From: Prosapia bicincta
Lineage: Eukaryota > Arthropoda > Insecta > Hemiptera > Cercopidae
NCBI GenBank assembly: GCA_036971475.1
Contig: JBAIZL010000006.1
Location: forward strand, 9,093,156-9,157,155
Length of the DNA stretch: 64,000 bases
Direction: 5' to 3'
Under the pieces are notes generated by a model that saw only the letters and a program-made list of their open reading frames with translations, did no database searches and was not told the origin of the DNA. Of the stretch, positions 33,001 through 43,700 are shown one piece after another; position 1 is the stretch's first letter; each line of letters begins with the position of its first letter. The translations under genes were made by a program, and so were the position numbers.

Positions 33001-33627
33001 ATTTTAGAATATATCTGCAAAGTATCTGGCAAATAATAGATTTAAAACAGTTATTAAAAATATACAAAATGAAGTTTGCTTGGATAAACCAACTTGTTAA
33101 CAAGTGGACTTCATTGTGGTATACATTTTTGAGTTAAGGCACAGAATAAAGCGACTATATTATAACACTATCTATCTTATGCTTTATGAAACATTAACTT
33201 TTTTTATCTATACTAACTAGATATTTTGTGATTGTATTCTAATGTAGTCGTCTGTTTTATAAGAATATATGATTTTTTTTAAGTACTGTGTTATGAAGTT
33301 AGATTATTTTTGTCTTTAATTTTTGGAGGTCAGCACCGTTTTATTTTTCCATGTTACTGAAGATTATCTGTTTCACAAAGTATTTTTTTGTCAATATCGA
33401 CTAGGTGTGCCTGGGATTCCAATAATTACTAAATTAATTTAGCATAAAGGTTTTATTCCACAATAATGTTATATTTAGTAGCTGGGTTATTCTTGGTTTT
33501 TTTTCGACTTAAATCATTAAATTAAATTCTTGAAAAGAAATTATAAAAAATTACTTTCAACTTACTTGAAAAAACTACATGATTTCAAGGTTCTACAACA
33601 AATTCTTGAAGTTATTATTCCTGCCAT
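21876..33627 (-). CDS. NDUFS4: NDUFS4, complex I 18 kDa accessory subunit (complete)
   Basis: NDUFS4 is a nuclear-encoded accessory subunit of mitochondrial NADH:ubiquinone oxidoreductase, needed for stable assembly of the N-module. Four exons on the minus strand, 33627-33566, 31423-31285, 24646-24471 and 22053-21876, join in compatible phases to 184 codons plus TAA. Residues 1-~30 are a basic, Ser/Cys-rich mitochondrial presequence ([20 protein letters not shown]). The conserved ETC_C1_NDUFS4 domain includes [37 protein letters not shown] and [11 protein letters not shown]. The C-terminus is [13 protein letters not shown], which contains the RVS site known to be phosphorylated in mammals. 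Length matches the family (human 175 aa). All splice sites are GT-AG. The gene is head to head with UBR7. Confidence 0.97.
22054..24470 (-). other. NDUFS4 intron 3
   Basis: AT-rich. The 99-codon + strand frame at 23707-24006 and the opposite strand here show patchy protein-like composition (for example [19 protein letters not shown]) but match no family I know. They may be a decayed element. No terminal repeats found. Confidence 0.45.
24471..24646 (-). CDS. NDUFS4: NDUFS4 exon 3
   Basis: Acceptor TTTTTAG, then [20 protein letters not shown]. It ends at [10 protein letters not shown] plus two bases of a Ser codon before donor GTAATT. It carries most of the conserved core. Confidence 0.97.
24790..25965 (-). 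pseudogene. Decayed retroelement remnant with RNase H-like segment
   Basis: On the minus strand, near 25955-25880, the translation [20 protein letters not shown] resembles the first Asp motif of retroelement RNase H. Further along, [14 protein letters not shown] looks like the final motif around the last Asp. About 25150-24930 includes [20 protein letters not shown], like the zinc-knuckle tail after RNase H in non-LTR elements. Stops and frameshifts are frequent. The family cannot be fixed. Confidence 0.45.
26481..27586 (+). mobile_element. DNA transposon with 13-bp termini and 6-bp target duplication
   Basis: Termini CAGGGTGTCTAGT (26481-26493) and ACTAGACACCCTG (27574-27586) are perfect inverted repeats. 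TGTAAC occurs directly on both sides (26475-26480, 27587-27592). The subterminal regions carry several copies of a GGAAAAGTCAGGGAA-type motif. A + strand frame at 27099-27401 plus the following frame encode part of a protein ([20 protein letters not shown] then [15 protein letters not shown]) also found, to my recollection, in uncharacterised transposon-derived proteins of invertebrates and fish. I do not assign a superfamily. It lies inside NDUFS4 intron 2. Confidence 0.8.
27099..27591 (+). pseudogene. Partial transposase-like protein of the 26481 element
   Basis: The first frame, 100 codons, contains [20 protein letters not shown] then [20 protein letters not shown] and stops at 27401. The homologous reading seems to continue in another frame as [20 protein letters not shown], so there is at least one frameshift. 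Only a piece of the presumed full transposase is present. The function beyond transposition is unknown. Confidence 0.5.
28488..28911. mobile_element. MITE-like repeat with short inverted ends
   Basis: CCAAGGACGGCTC near 28488 and GAGCCACCCTTGG near 28899-28911 are inverted with two mismatches. A GGGGGTGCCAATGCCCC block precedes the right end, similar to abundant invertebrate MITEs. No coding sequence and no clear target duplication. Confidence 0.45.
29060..29113. repeat. Compound (TA)n(GA)n microsatellite
   Basis: About 14 TA units followed by about 13 GA units. Confidence 0.97.
29365..29810 (-). pseudogene. Penelope-like GIY-YIG endonuclease fragment
   Basis: On the minus strand from about 29795, the translation gives GIYKL, then (after a frame slip) [20 protein letters not shown], and continues to [14 protein letters not shown] and a Pro-rich end near 29440. 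CxxC between GIY and YIG is typical of PLE endonucleases. The reverse transcriptase part is absent. The 3' part carries the hammerhead motif at 29383-29428. Confidence 0.75.
29383..29428 (-). ncRNA. Hammerhead ribozyme motif, G12 changed to A
   Basis: Minus strand: AGACA, CTGATGA, A, GATCG-GCACATAG-CGATC, AAAA, ACGTTC, TGTCT. The outer blocks pair perfectly as stem I and the hairpin as stem II; AACGTT is a palindromic minimal stem III. GAAA has become AAAA, which should impair cleavage. Confidence 0.6.
29840..29999. repeat. Fragment of the Tigger-like repeat seen at 62.7-63.1 kb
   Basis: The blocks CACAGGAACCTATTTCTGTG and GTAATCCAAGTTTTCGATAA, then AGAGGTCTCGGTCCC, align by eye with 62698-63128, and both end in TACTGTA-like sequence. 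Noncoding. Confidence 0.5.
30006..30078. repeat. (TA)n array abutting a PLE copy
   Basis: About 36 TA units ending directly at the left arm of the PLE copy. Confidence 0.97.
30206..30702 (+). pseudogene. PLE GIY-YIG endonuclease, C-terminal part
   Basis: Reads [20 protein letters not shown], then [40 protein letters not shown] and stops at 30700-30702. GIY and YIG motifs are visible. One of the two inter-motif Cys is changed to Tyr, and an Arg-Ser after YIGKT is altered to GS. The reverse transcriptase domain is missing, so it is non-functional. Confidence 0.75.
30716..30757 (+). ncRNA. Hammerhead-like fold with UCGACAA core (copy E)
   Basis: GTGAT, TCGACAA, T, GGTC-AAGT-GACC, AAAA, GGTGCC, TC, ATCAC. 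Stem I and stem II pair perfectly. GAAA is AAAA here. Confidence 0.4.
30880..31105. repeat. PLE-end inverted repeat with hammerhead-like arms
   Basis: AACAAGAATAGTTTTAATAC near 30887 mirrors GTATTAAAACTATTCTTGTT-like sequence near 31070-31090. The left arm, read on the minus strand, has TTGACGA, T, GTTGGTA-CTGTTT-TATCGGC, GAAA, AGCTTT. The right arm on the + strand has CTGAAGA and AAAAAC. Between them they hold all hammerhead core bases, but no single arm has all of them. Confidence 0.55.
31285..31423 (-). CDS. NDUFS4: NDUFS4 exon 2
   Basis: Acceptor ATTTTAG. The exon completes a Lys codon, reads [20 protein letters not shown], then [20 protein letters not shown], and ends in phase 0 at donor GTAAGT. 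It spans the end of the presequence and the N-terminal linker. Confidence 0.96.
31796..31985 (-). repeat. PLE terminal fragment
   Basis: Begins TTAATCACTTAAACAATAGT and continues through the hammerhead block and GCTTGGAGATGTCGGGTCAA. Nearly identical to the PLE end at 29.3-29.5 kb and to both arms of the 58-kb palindrome. Confidence 0.75.
31868..31913 (-). ncRNA. Hammerhead ribozyme motif, G12 changed to A
   Basis: Minus strand: AGACA, CTGATGA, A, GATCG-loop-CGATC, AAAA, ATGTTC, TGTCT. Stems I and II pair perfectly. The single core change is in GAAA. Confidence 0.6.
31999..32846. repeat. Large inverted repeat enclosing a PLE palindrome
   Basis: Left arm about 31999-32237 (from CAAATATATTTGACAGTCTG to AGCTAACACTTATATTG) is mirrored by right arm about 32621-32846 with few differences. 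The ~380-bp spacer contains a hammerhead motif and a second, smaller palindrome at 32490-32582. It lies in NDUFS4 intron 1 and could form a hairpin in the pre-mRNA. Confidence 0.8.
32287..32331 (+). ncRNA. Complete hammerhead ribozyme motif (type I, minimal stem III)
   Basis: ACCCT (stem I), CTGATGA, T, GATGAC-ATG-GTCATC (perfect 6-bp stem II), GAAA, TGTACA (palindromic minimal stem III), TA cleavage dinucleotide, AGGGT (stem I). All core bases match the consensus; the predicted cut is after A32326. One extra base sits between CTGATGA and stem II, as in the other copies here. Minimal-stem-III hammerheads of this kind are described from Penelope-like elements. Confidence 0.75.
33566..33627 (-). 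CDS. NDUFS4: NDUFS4 exon 1
   Basis: Starts at ATG (33627-33625 on the minus strand), reads [20 protein letters not shown] plus two bases of a Lys codon, then donor GTAAGT. Basic and free of acidic residues, as expected for a mitochondrial presequence. It joins exon 2 in phase, which supports this start. Confidence 0.92.
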
Positions 33628-34561
33628 TATTAACTATACCAATTTAAAAAAAAAAATGAAACAAATTCACGTAGCAAGTTAACCACAGGTAAGACAATAA
33701 ATTGTAAAAGTCAAATAACAACATATGTTTTAACAGCTGATGCTTACACCAGATGATAAAACACAGCTAACTAGAATGTGACCTATTTTATTGACAATAA
33801 ATAATATTTCCATTCAAGATATTTCCTCTCGCATATACATCATATGCTGATATCTTCATGTATTATTTTCATGTAATGTGTAATTTTTAAAAGAATTCTT
33901 GTGACTAAGAATCCCAATACTATTACAAGTAAAAGGTATAGTGTGTGTCAAAACATATGTTGATGTTTAAAGTTTCGTGTTGTACATCTTGAATATTGTT
34001 ATTTACTTATTGATTATACAGTACTTGGCAAAAAAGCACTTTATACTGACGTTTTTCATCAAAAGCATTTCGTACTTGACCGGCTTATTGTTCAAGTGTA
34101 ATCAATAAATAAATTTATTGGTATGTTACAAGAGTATACTACTGATGTGTTAAAACTATTTTTTTATTATTATTAAGAATGGTTATTTCGGATAATTGTA
34201 AGTGTACCCCAATTTCAATTCAGAATGTACCTCTTTACATATTTTGTATAATTCTTTATCACTGTATACATTACTGAAATTGATTTGAGTCATTGAATTT
34301 TAAATTTTTTCCAGCTCTGCTTCACTAAAATAATATATTTTAAATTCAGGTAATGTTTTTCTCAAACAATTAAATTGTACTTTATAAGGAAATTTTAATT
34401 ACAAAATGTAAACAAAACCAATATTTCTTTGCAAGAATTTCTTTCATTTCGATGCTTGCTTCTTAATCTAGCCACAGAAAGTGTTGTAGTCTTGAACAGT
34501 CAGCAAGCTACTTCTGTTCCCGCCAAAAGTTTTCACTGAAAAGGTCTAAATTTTAGTAAAC
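33628..34561. promoter_or_regulatory. Shared NDUFS4/UBR7 upstream region
   Basis: 934 bp separate the two divergent start codons, so it should contain both promoters and 5' UTRs. TTCCCGCCAAAA at 34517-34528, 33 bp before the UBR7 ATG, resembles an E2F site. A segment at 33980-34110 resembles a repeat end also seen near 28375 and 150. No TATA box is certain in such AT-rich sequence. Confidence 0.55.
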
Positions 34562-34720
34562 ATGGCAGAAAACTCTTTTACCAAAGCAAATTCTAGTGAA
34601 GATTATAATGAAGAAGAAACTATTACAATGCTTGATGTTCTGGAAGAAGAACAACAGCTAGAGGACAATGCAAATGCAGTTTTAGGAGGATCAGATGATA
34701 AAAATTGTACCTACAATGAT
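34562..34720 (+). CDS. UBR7: UBR7 exon 1
   Basis: ATG in a good context (AAACATGGCA). 53 codons ending in phase 0 at donor GTAAGT. The segment TMLDVLEEEQQLEDNANAVL matches the family N-terminus closely, supporting this start. Confidence 0.94.
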
Positions 34721-37700
34721 GTAAGTGATAGTAATATCTTGCTTCTATTTGTGAATTTTGTAAAAGGCTCTTTGCAACTGGTTTTAAATATACTACAATT
34801 ATTTGATTTGCTAACTGTTTATTACTATTTCATTCCATATTCAACTCGAGCTACTTATTTTAAACTAAAACACTTGGCATATCAACTATTTATCTTTTTG
34901 TAATTGGCAAAACAAGTCACAACCAAGCATTTGAGTATGTTAAAAGTAGCAATAACTTAAGATCATGTTAAAACATATAGGTTCTGAACTATTCGTTTTC
35001 CCTCATCAAACTATTTAATTTTGAATGTTTTAAGTAGCACCTCTTAGCTTTAAACAATGTACTCTCTTTAATCTTAACATCAAGTCTGATACAGACTTAA
35101 ACGACATTAAACGTTCATACAATTTATATAAAACTGTTAAGTACACTATATTTTTGTTGTGAAATCCATTTTTGGGTTGTTTCAAATACATTTTGTATGA
35201 TTGAAACTAAATTTTGAACATAACCTTCACTTTTATGTAGAAAGTTTCTTTCACTATGGTAACACACTATTTAATATTGTTAAAAGTCTTACCCATTACC
35301 TTAACAAATTATATTACTTGGTATATTTCATTTTAGGAAACTGATTCTATTTTTGTTAAATATTAAAAAAACTAGAAAATTATATTTTTAAAAGACACAT
35401 TGCAAGTGCACTGGAAGTTATTTCAACCTAAATACCATCAAGATAGAATTCCAATAAATATTCAGATACCCTTGTCACAAAGAAAGATGAGGTTCATTTT
35501 CAAATACATATATTTCTAAGTTTCTCCTAGGATACATATAAATCTCAAGTATTATTTTTTTTAGTCATGCCATATAACCTGTAGTCAATAAATTTGTTTA
35601 TAAATACACCCTGAATTCACAATTTAAATTATCCTGATAGATATTTTTTAAAACATATCTCGTAAACAAAACAACATGATAACATCATAAAGATAAAAAA
35701 ATATTCTAAACTATTTACATTTGGTAGCCTATTTATAACTTTTGGTAATGCTTAAAAAAGACTGTCTCAACTCCAATTTTTTCCTTTCCACATATTTTTC
35801 TCAAAAATACTTTTTAAAGAACAAAATGCAAATTTTAAATATCAAAGCAAATAATTATTAAAATTTTAAAAGGTAATGACCAAATGGAGATTGATTTTTG
35901 TTCTCTTTCATATAGGTTACTCAAAGATATGTTTTGCACAAGAACCAGTTAATTTTAGGGTAAAAATGCTGAAGCTCGGCGCCATACGATATTTTGGGGA
36001 AATTGTTTAACACCACCAAATAGGACGATATCCACAAGAATTTTAGTTTTATTAAAGTAGGAAAGTTCCTTTTTTTCAATTTAAAGTAGGGTAAAAAATT
36101 CAGAGCGGATGTAGAAGTTGTGAATAGGCGTGGAGTGATACAAATGCTTCGTAATGTAACAACTGTTTTTCAATGTATAAAATTAAAACCAAATCTAACC
36201 TGACTTGACACTTTTTAGGTATATTTTAATATAGCAATACAGTATTGTATAAATTTAAAACCAAATCTATCCTAACTGGAGACTTTATAAGTATATTTAA
36301 ATATATGTATAAAAATTAAGCGAAGTTGTGAATAGGCGAGGCGTGATACAAATGCTTCGTGATGTTACAACTGAATTTCAATGTATAAAATTAAAACCAA
36401 ATCTAACCTGACTTGACACTTTTTAGGTATATTTTTATATAGGTATACAGTATTGTATAAATTTAAAACCAAATCTATCCTAACTGGAGAAGTTGTTTCT
36501 CAAATATCTACACACGTAAGATTGCGTGACGTACCGCGGTCGATGCGTACATCCTTATGCGCAGCACTGTGACGTAAGTATCACTCCGTGCCCATTCACA
36601 ACTTCTACATCCGCGCTGAATTTATTACCTTACTTTAAATTTTAAAAAAGTAACTTTCCTACTTCAATAAAAAAAAAAAATTCTTTTGGATATCGTCCTA
36701 TTTGATGGTTTCGAACAATTTCTCAAAATATCGTATGGTGCCGAGCTTATGCACAATAACCATTTTAGTTGCAGAAAAACATAAGTACTGTCCAAAAGTG
36801 TTATAAATTATGGTGGTACAAACATAACCTCACTTTACTTATGTAATAGTGTAGCAAATAATTGTGTACTTAAAACCAAACTTTGTTACTCTAAATTCTT
36901 ATATATCTACGTTCAAATAAAGCCTGTAGATAGGATGAATTTTGTTTTTTACAAAATTAAAGCATAAATTTTCATAATGTAAACTGTACCATTTGCCACC
37001 TACATTTGTTTACCAAACCTAGACAGAGTCTTCTGCCACATGAACACAATTGGCATTTCCTACTTTATAAACATAATTGGTTAAAATGTACATTGGGCCC
37101 CACCTGAGATAAAAGTATAAAATTGTTCAGAAATATCTAAGACCATTTCCATATGTATTTTTTTAAATTTTATACATTACCTAGTTAGGCGTCAGCTTTT
37201 GCAGAGCAATACTTTTTGCCAGGTGATGTCATATGATCTCTATTCTAGCCTTACATGTGTACATTTGTTAGCTTAAATGTATAAAATTACAACCAAATCT
37301 AGCCTAACTGGATAATTTATAGGTATATTTCAATATAGTTATATAAAATTAACCTTCATCGCAATAGCAATAATAATAATTGTTAATATAGCTCAGGACA
37401 TGTTTTTGAACAATTTTATACTTTCTCTCAGGTGAGGGCAATGTGCATTTTTACTACATAATCTTATAACAAATAACTCTTTAAGTTTGGCATCACTAAA
37501 TTGCTATACTCCTCTTTAAAATATACATGTATTCAGTATCTGTTTCAGATAGCTTTGGTTAAAAAACAGTAAATGTAAACTTTTTGAATGTAATATAACA
37601 TGACTAAAGTCAATAACATTATTGTCTGATTCAAAGGACAAATAATCGGTAAACACTTATCAAGTTAGAATGAAGAATGTGTATATAATCCTTTGTTATC

Positions 37701-40700
37701 ATGTTGTTTCATTTAATAAACACATAGAATTTGGAAAATTTTCATATTAAGAAACATACATGTTTTAACCATTTTCCGATTTCACTGTTACCCCCCATCA
37801 AGTCATTTTTTTTATAATGAAATATATCCTAACCAAATATTTTGAAGGTATGTTATATTTGTATGTACTTGTTTATTAAATTACTAATGTAAGGGAAACA
37901 TTTACTTTCTATTGTTTTGTTTGTATTGCTAGATTCATGTTATGTTTCACAATTTGAAAATTTTAAGTAATATATATTTTGCGCCACTTCAAATTACATG
38001 TTTCTTGTTTATAACATCTTAACCTGTGTAAACATTCAATTAGAGAAATGTGGTAGTATTAAGGTATGATACTGCAACAGTATTTCTTCTGCCGTTATGC
38101 ATAAACATATATAGTTTTATCCATTTTGAACCATTTTCTTCTTAGTGTTATCATTAGTACAGCTTCAATATATTCATAATCAAATCTATTTTAACAGGTT
38201 ACTTAAGTATATTGTATGCTTGTTTATATTAATGTAGTAATATATAAAAATCCCTTAGCTTCAACTATTTTGTGTTCCTAAATTATGTTTAATGTAATTG
38301 CATATTTCATATAATAAAATTACATGTTTTGTAGATTTTAAGCAGTATATATGTTTTAACGAAACTGAAATTAATTGTTTTCTTGTTTTCAACATATTTT
38401 TTAGAAACATAGTAAAAAGGAAAAAATTGAAGTTGATCACAATTTGATTTTTTAAAATATTGAAATACATCTTCAGTGTAACAACAAATTATATAGAATA
38501 AGGTTTCTTTATGAAACAGAGCATCCTCTTACAATAGAATAAAATACGGTTATTGTGCATAAAAGCGGCATATACGCTTTCTCGCATAATACACTCTTTT
38601 TCGTCAGACCCTTGAATTTTCCTATGCAAATGCATATAAAATCTACTCGGTAAGACACTCTGTTTTCTTGGATAATGTGCTTTTTTTCGCCTGAAATGGT
38701 TGTTGGATAGGCAAAACTTTTGAACTGATAGGAAAAGAAGTCTAGGTCGCATTTTCTCTTTACTCTTCTTTTAGGGATAGGTGTAGCTAAGTGGGGAAGT
38801 GCGCATTTGGTTTCCAAGAAACCTTTTCTCCGCGCTAATGCTACATGAGTCACCCTTCAGTTTAGGTCTCGAGCGTTGGGCATAGAACGGTTTAGTATTG
38901 TTCAGTTATTTGTTCGAACCGCTGTATCACGTTTTTGTGAAATTGTGAAGTGTTTTACAATGGCAAGTGGTTCCAGTGGCATTAAGCGAAAAGCTTTGTC
39001 AATTTCTGATAAATTAAACATTTTTAAAAAGTACGATGAAGGGTGTAAAGCAAATAAGAAACAAAAAGAAATCCCTGAACAACTTGGCATTGCTCCTCCT
39101 ACATTGAGAACGGTGTTGAAAAGTAGAGTTGATATTGAGGAAAACAAAGCACGATGATTTGGAGAACGTGTTAGTGGAATGGTTCCAACAAGCTGGCAGC
39201 AATAATTACCCATTGAGCGGAGGTGTTATCATGGAAAAGCCCAAGGAAATAGCCTCTCATCTCAATATTACTGATTTTTGTGGATCGACTGGTTAGCTGG
39301 ACCGATTCCGTAACAGACATGGCATTGTTTACCAGCAAATTAACTCATGTCTGACAAGTCCTTTGTTTTTAAAAATGAAACATGCCATGGTGGAAAACTG
39401 AGTAAAGAACGTTTGACAGTTTTGGCTTGCACAAATGCTACTGGCACTAATAAGATAAAGTTGGTTGTGATTGGGAAACGTCGTTCTCCTCGTTGTTTTA
39501 AAAATGTATGATCTCGACCATGTGATTACCTATCTCAAGCTCGTTCTTGGATGACAGGAGATCTGTTTAAAAAATGGATTCATCAGTTGGATGCCATTTT
39601 CGGTAAGCAGAAAAGAAAAGTTATTCTATTCTAAAGACATCTCTGTCCCGAACATAAAAATCGTTTTTCTGCCACCTAATGCTACATCCAAGTTGCAGCC
39701 CTTAGATCAGGGTATTATCAAAGTGGTCAAACTATTATTGATGATCGCACTGTTGATTATCACCAATACCACCTCTGACCCTGTGGGGAGTGAAAGAGAA
39801 AAGAGTGACTCTGAAGAAGAGGATGGTCATTCACCAACACCTACAGTTTTTTCTGGCTTGCAAATCGTGGGCGAGCTCAGAAAAGAGATTTCCACCCTGG
39901 AAAATGCAGAGGACATGCTAACTTATGTTAAGAGAGTTGACAACTTCCTCTCCACACACGCAACCAAGAACCTGTAACAAAGTACCATTGACAGGTTTCT
40001 CTCTGGTCAGTGATTCATATTATTCATGTGAGCATTCATCACATTCCTGTACGAGTACAGTATGTATGTATGTATGTATTATGAATTAAAATAAATTTTA
40101 CGTTCGGATTTTGCATTATGATTTTGTTTTTTACTTTTCCCCGATAAGACGCTTTCCCGTTTAAGAAGCTCTTTTGCGTCAGTTCCTTGAAGAACGTCTT
40201 AACGAAGTTTTACTGTATATAATATTCCGTTTCCCTGGCAATAACAAAAATAATATTTATCAATATAGCTTCAAGTCATGTTTATTGTTTCATAAAGTTT
40301 AGATTGCTAAAACACCAACTACAGTTGTGACGTCACGAAACATTTGTACCACTCTGCGCCCATTCATAACTTATGCCTCCGCACTGAATATTTTACCCTA
40401 CTTTAAATTGAAAAAAGTAACTTTTCTCGGTCAAAAAAAAAAAACTTGTGGGTATCGTCCTATTTAGTGGTTTTGAACAATTTTCCAAAATATCATAGGT
40501 GGCTGATGCACAACTACCTAAAAATACCTAGAATTGTTTCATGTCTGTTTAGGACAGGTTTGGTTATTAGACTAAATAAGTTTACGAATGGCAAGATTGA
40601 ACTTGGTAAACAATAGAATGTGACATAATAAGGTATAGGTTTACTCTCAGTACCAGACAGTTCATTTTTGCATAAATCTCTTAAAAATACATTTATAGCA

Positions 40701-43700
40701 ATATAGCAACAATGTATTCAATTAGCGTTGGTTTTGTTATACAAAAAAAATACAAAATTATATCTACAACAAAAGCTAGTCACAGCATCTTGACATACAT
40801 AAGGGACGTATGTTGCAAGACCGAAGTCAATTGTTTAGTGATGTTATCTGATAAGTTTCATTTGAAACTTTTTTTTAATAATATCTTTTCTAACTTTTGC
40901 AGTTATATTTTAATATAGCTATATAGCAATGTATTATAAGATAGTATAGCAATTTGTGAAGAATTACTTGATAAAAAGTGGTAAGGTTATATTTTAATAT
41001 AGCTACATAGCAATGTATTATAAGATAGTATGGCAATTTGTGAAGAATTACTTGATAAAAAGTGGTAAGGTTATATTTTAATATAGCTACATAGCAATGT
41101 ATTATAAGATAGTATGGCAATTTGTGAAGAATTACTTGATAAAAAGTGGTAAGGTTATATTTTAATATAGCTACACAGCAATGGATTATAAGATAGTATG
41201 GCAATTTGTGAAGAATTACTTGATAAAAAGTGGTAAGGTTATATTTTAATATAGCTACACAGCAATGGATTATAAGATAGTATGGCAATTTGTGAAGAAT
41301 TACTTGATAAAAAGTGGTAAGGTTATATTTTAATATAGCTACACAGCAATGGATTATAAGATAGTATGGCAATTTGTGAAGAATTACTTGATAAAAAGTG
41401 GTAAGGTTATATTTTAATATAGCTACACAGCAATGGATTATAAGATAGTATGGCAATTTGTGAAGAATTACTTGATAAAAAGTGGTAAGGTTATATTTTA
41501 ATATAGCTACACAGCAATGGATTATAAGATAGTATGGCAATTTGTGAAGAATTACTTGATAAAAAGTGGTAAGGTTATATTTTAATATAGCTACACAGCA
41601 ATGGGTTATAAGATAGTATGGCAATTTGTGAAGAATTACTTGATAAAAAGTGGTAAGGTTATATTTTCAAGATGATCAATAACAGGTTTTAACAATTATT
41701 TATGGTTTGAGACAGTTGAAACTATGTCACTCTTTTCTTCTTTTTATATTGTGATTTTCTTTTTAGTAACATTGAATAGAAAAACAATTGGAGTTGACAC
41801 AGTCTTAGTTGGAATAACAACTTCAGACACAGCAGCTTCATATTAAATAAAGTTAAAAACAATATTATAAAAGCTAAACAGTACATCATGTAGTAACAAC
41901 TCTCTGGTACGAGAACAAGAATTAAGTTTCCATATTTTATTCATGCTCCTCCAGTTATGATAAAACACAAAAACATTGTTTGGATACTGAATCAAAGCAG
42001 ACCTATTATAAAAGCTGGTTTTAATTTTTAACATGGTTTTCAGAATAATGGCTTAAAATTAATACAAAATTTCAGTAAATTTATTTATCAAATTATCAGA
42101 TTCAGGTGGAGATGAAGTAGTTGTTTGGGTTGATACTGTTCTATCTCCAAATTTTTGGTATTTCATTGAAATAGCACAATAACATGGCTTTTCCTCGTAA
42201 TTAAATAACAAATTATCATTATAACACAAATAATTGTTAAAAATTATAAACACTTCAGATTGGATATACAATAAAATAAATAATTGGTTAACACAAATTT
42301 TAAAATAATGATTTTATTATAAAATATAGTAGTATTTTCACTTATTACACTTTTGCTATTACTTGCTACCAGAATTTTTGTTAACTAAAAGTTGTTAAAT
42401 TGTTAACTTACACTAGGAGGAAACGTTTTCGTCTTACGACTTCTTCCGTCTGGAATTTTTGCCACTAGGAATGCTGCAGTTGTGCTTCCTTGGTACCATT
42501 TTTTTGAAAGTTAGAAGTGATGTGATCGAAGAGTATGTGTGATCTATGCCGTGTTTGTTCATTTAGGATGTCATTTTTATCTGTGTTGTTATGTCTATAT
42601 ATTTCATACTTTTCTAGTGTGTTTAATTTATGGCCTTTGTTGCATGTGTGGAGGATGCTCTTGTTATTTTCCATACTTTTGCATGAGTGTTTAATGTCCA
42701 TGAGGTGATTTGCGAAGGTGGATTCAATTGTAGTGTGCAGTGCGCTTTTGTGTTCTTTATATCTTTCGGCGAAAGATCTGCCTGTTTGTCCAATATAGAA
42801 CTTATTGCAGTTTTTGCATTTTAGTTTGTATACTCCTGGGTTATTGTATGCGTTGATATTGTTATTAATGCTGTGTCTGATAGCCGTTTGGCTTTTATTT
42901 GTTGTTCTGTAAGCTACATTGTATCCTGCTTTTTTGAATTGGTGTGCTATTTTATTTGTGAGTTTATTTATGTACAAACCTTGTTTATCACAAATAAAAT
43001 AGCACACCAATTCAAAAAAGTTAACAGTTTAACAACCTTTAGTTAACAAAAAGTCTGGTCGCAAGTAATAGCAAAAGTGTAATAAGTGATTAACCTTTTC
43101 AGGAGCGGGGTTTCTCAATACTAGCGTCACCTATAGGAGCGAGGTTTTTTTTTAAAAATATTTTCCTGATTTTGAGATATTTTAACTTTTAATGTTCCAA
43201 ATAATAAATAAAAAATAAATAAAATACAAAACCCCTATTTATTCTTCAAAAAATTTTTTTTGTTAATTTCCAACTTAACCTTACCTACGAAGAGATGTTA
43301 TGTCAATTTTTATACAAACATTGGCAAATATAGGTAAATAACAGGTTAAATACATACAAAAACACTTCCTGTCTGACAAACATGAAATGTCAGCTGATTT
43401 CCAGATGGTTGATCAAAAAACATTACAGAAAAGTTACTTCGATTATTTACCAATAGATGGCCTAGCAGATGACACCAAAGAAGTTCAAATAATGACCAAT
43501 AGAAGTCCTAACAAATACCGAAGAAGTTCAAATATTAACCAATAGATGGTGTAGTAATGACATTTGACAAAAAATAATATAATTGCGTATGCTCTGACAG
43601 AAGAAATTTCAAATAGAGTATTCTCGGGAGTGCTCCTACACTGCGCACCGTCCGCGAACGAGTATGTTCGGGAGTGCTCGTGAAAAGGTTAACAACCAGC

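Larger units (their letters stand above)
31424..33565 (-). other. NDUFS4 intron 1
   Basis: Holds PLE ends and a large inverted repeat (31796-32846), listed separately. 31424-31795 and 32847-33565 are AT-rich; the + strand frame at 32946-33137 is not recognisable. Confidence 0.65.

Noticed and set aside
38509..38853. Minus-strand frame of 114 codons before the Tigger transposase
   Set aside because: It lies between the probable left end of the Tigger element and its transposase start. The composition is not protein-like and no relative is recognised.
40890..41624. A 244-codon minus-strand frame made of 28-residue repeats
   Set aside because: It arises because the 84-bp minisatellite period is a multiple of three and the unit lacks a stop in one frame. 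No start context, no neighbouring exon and no conserved domain.
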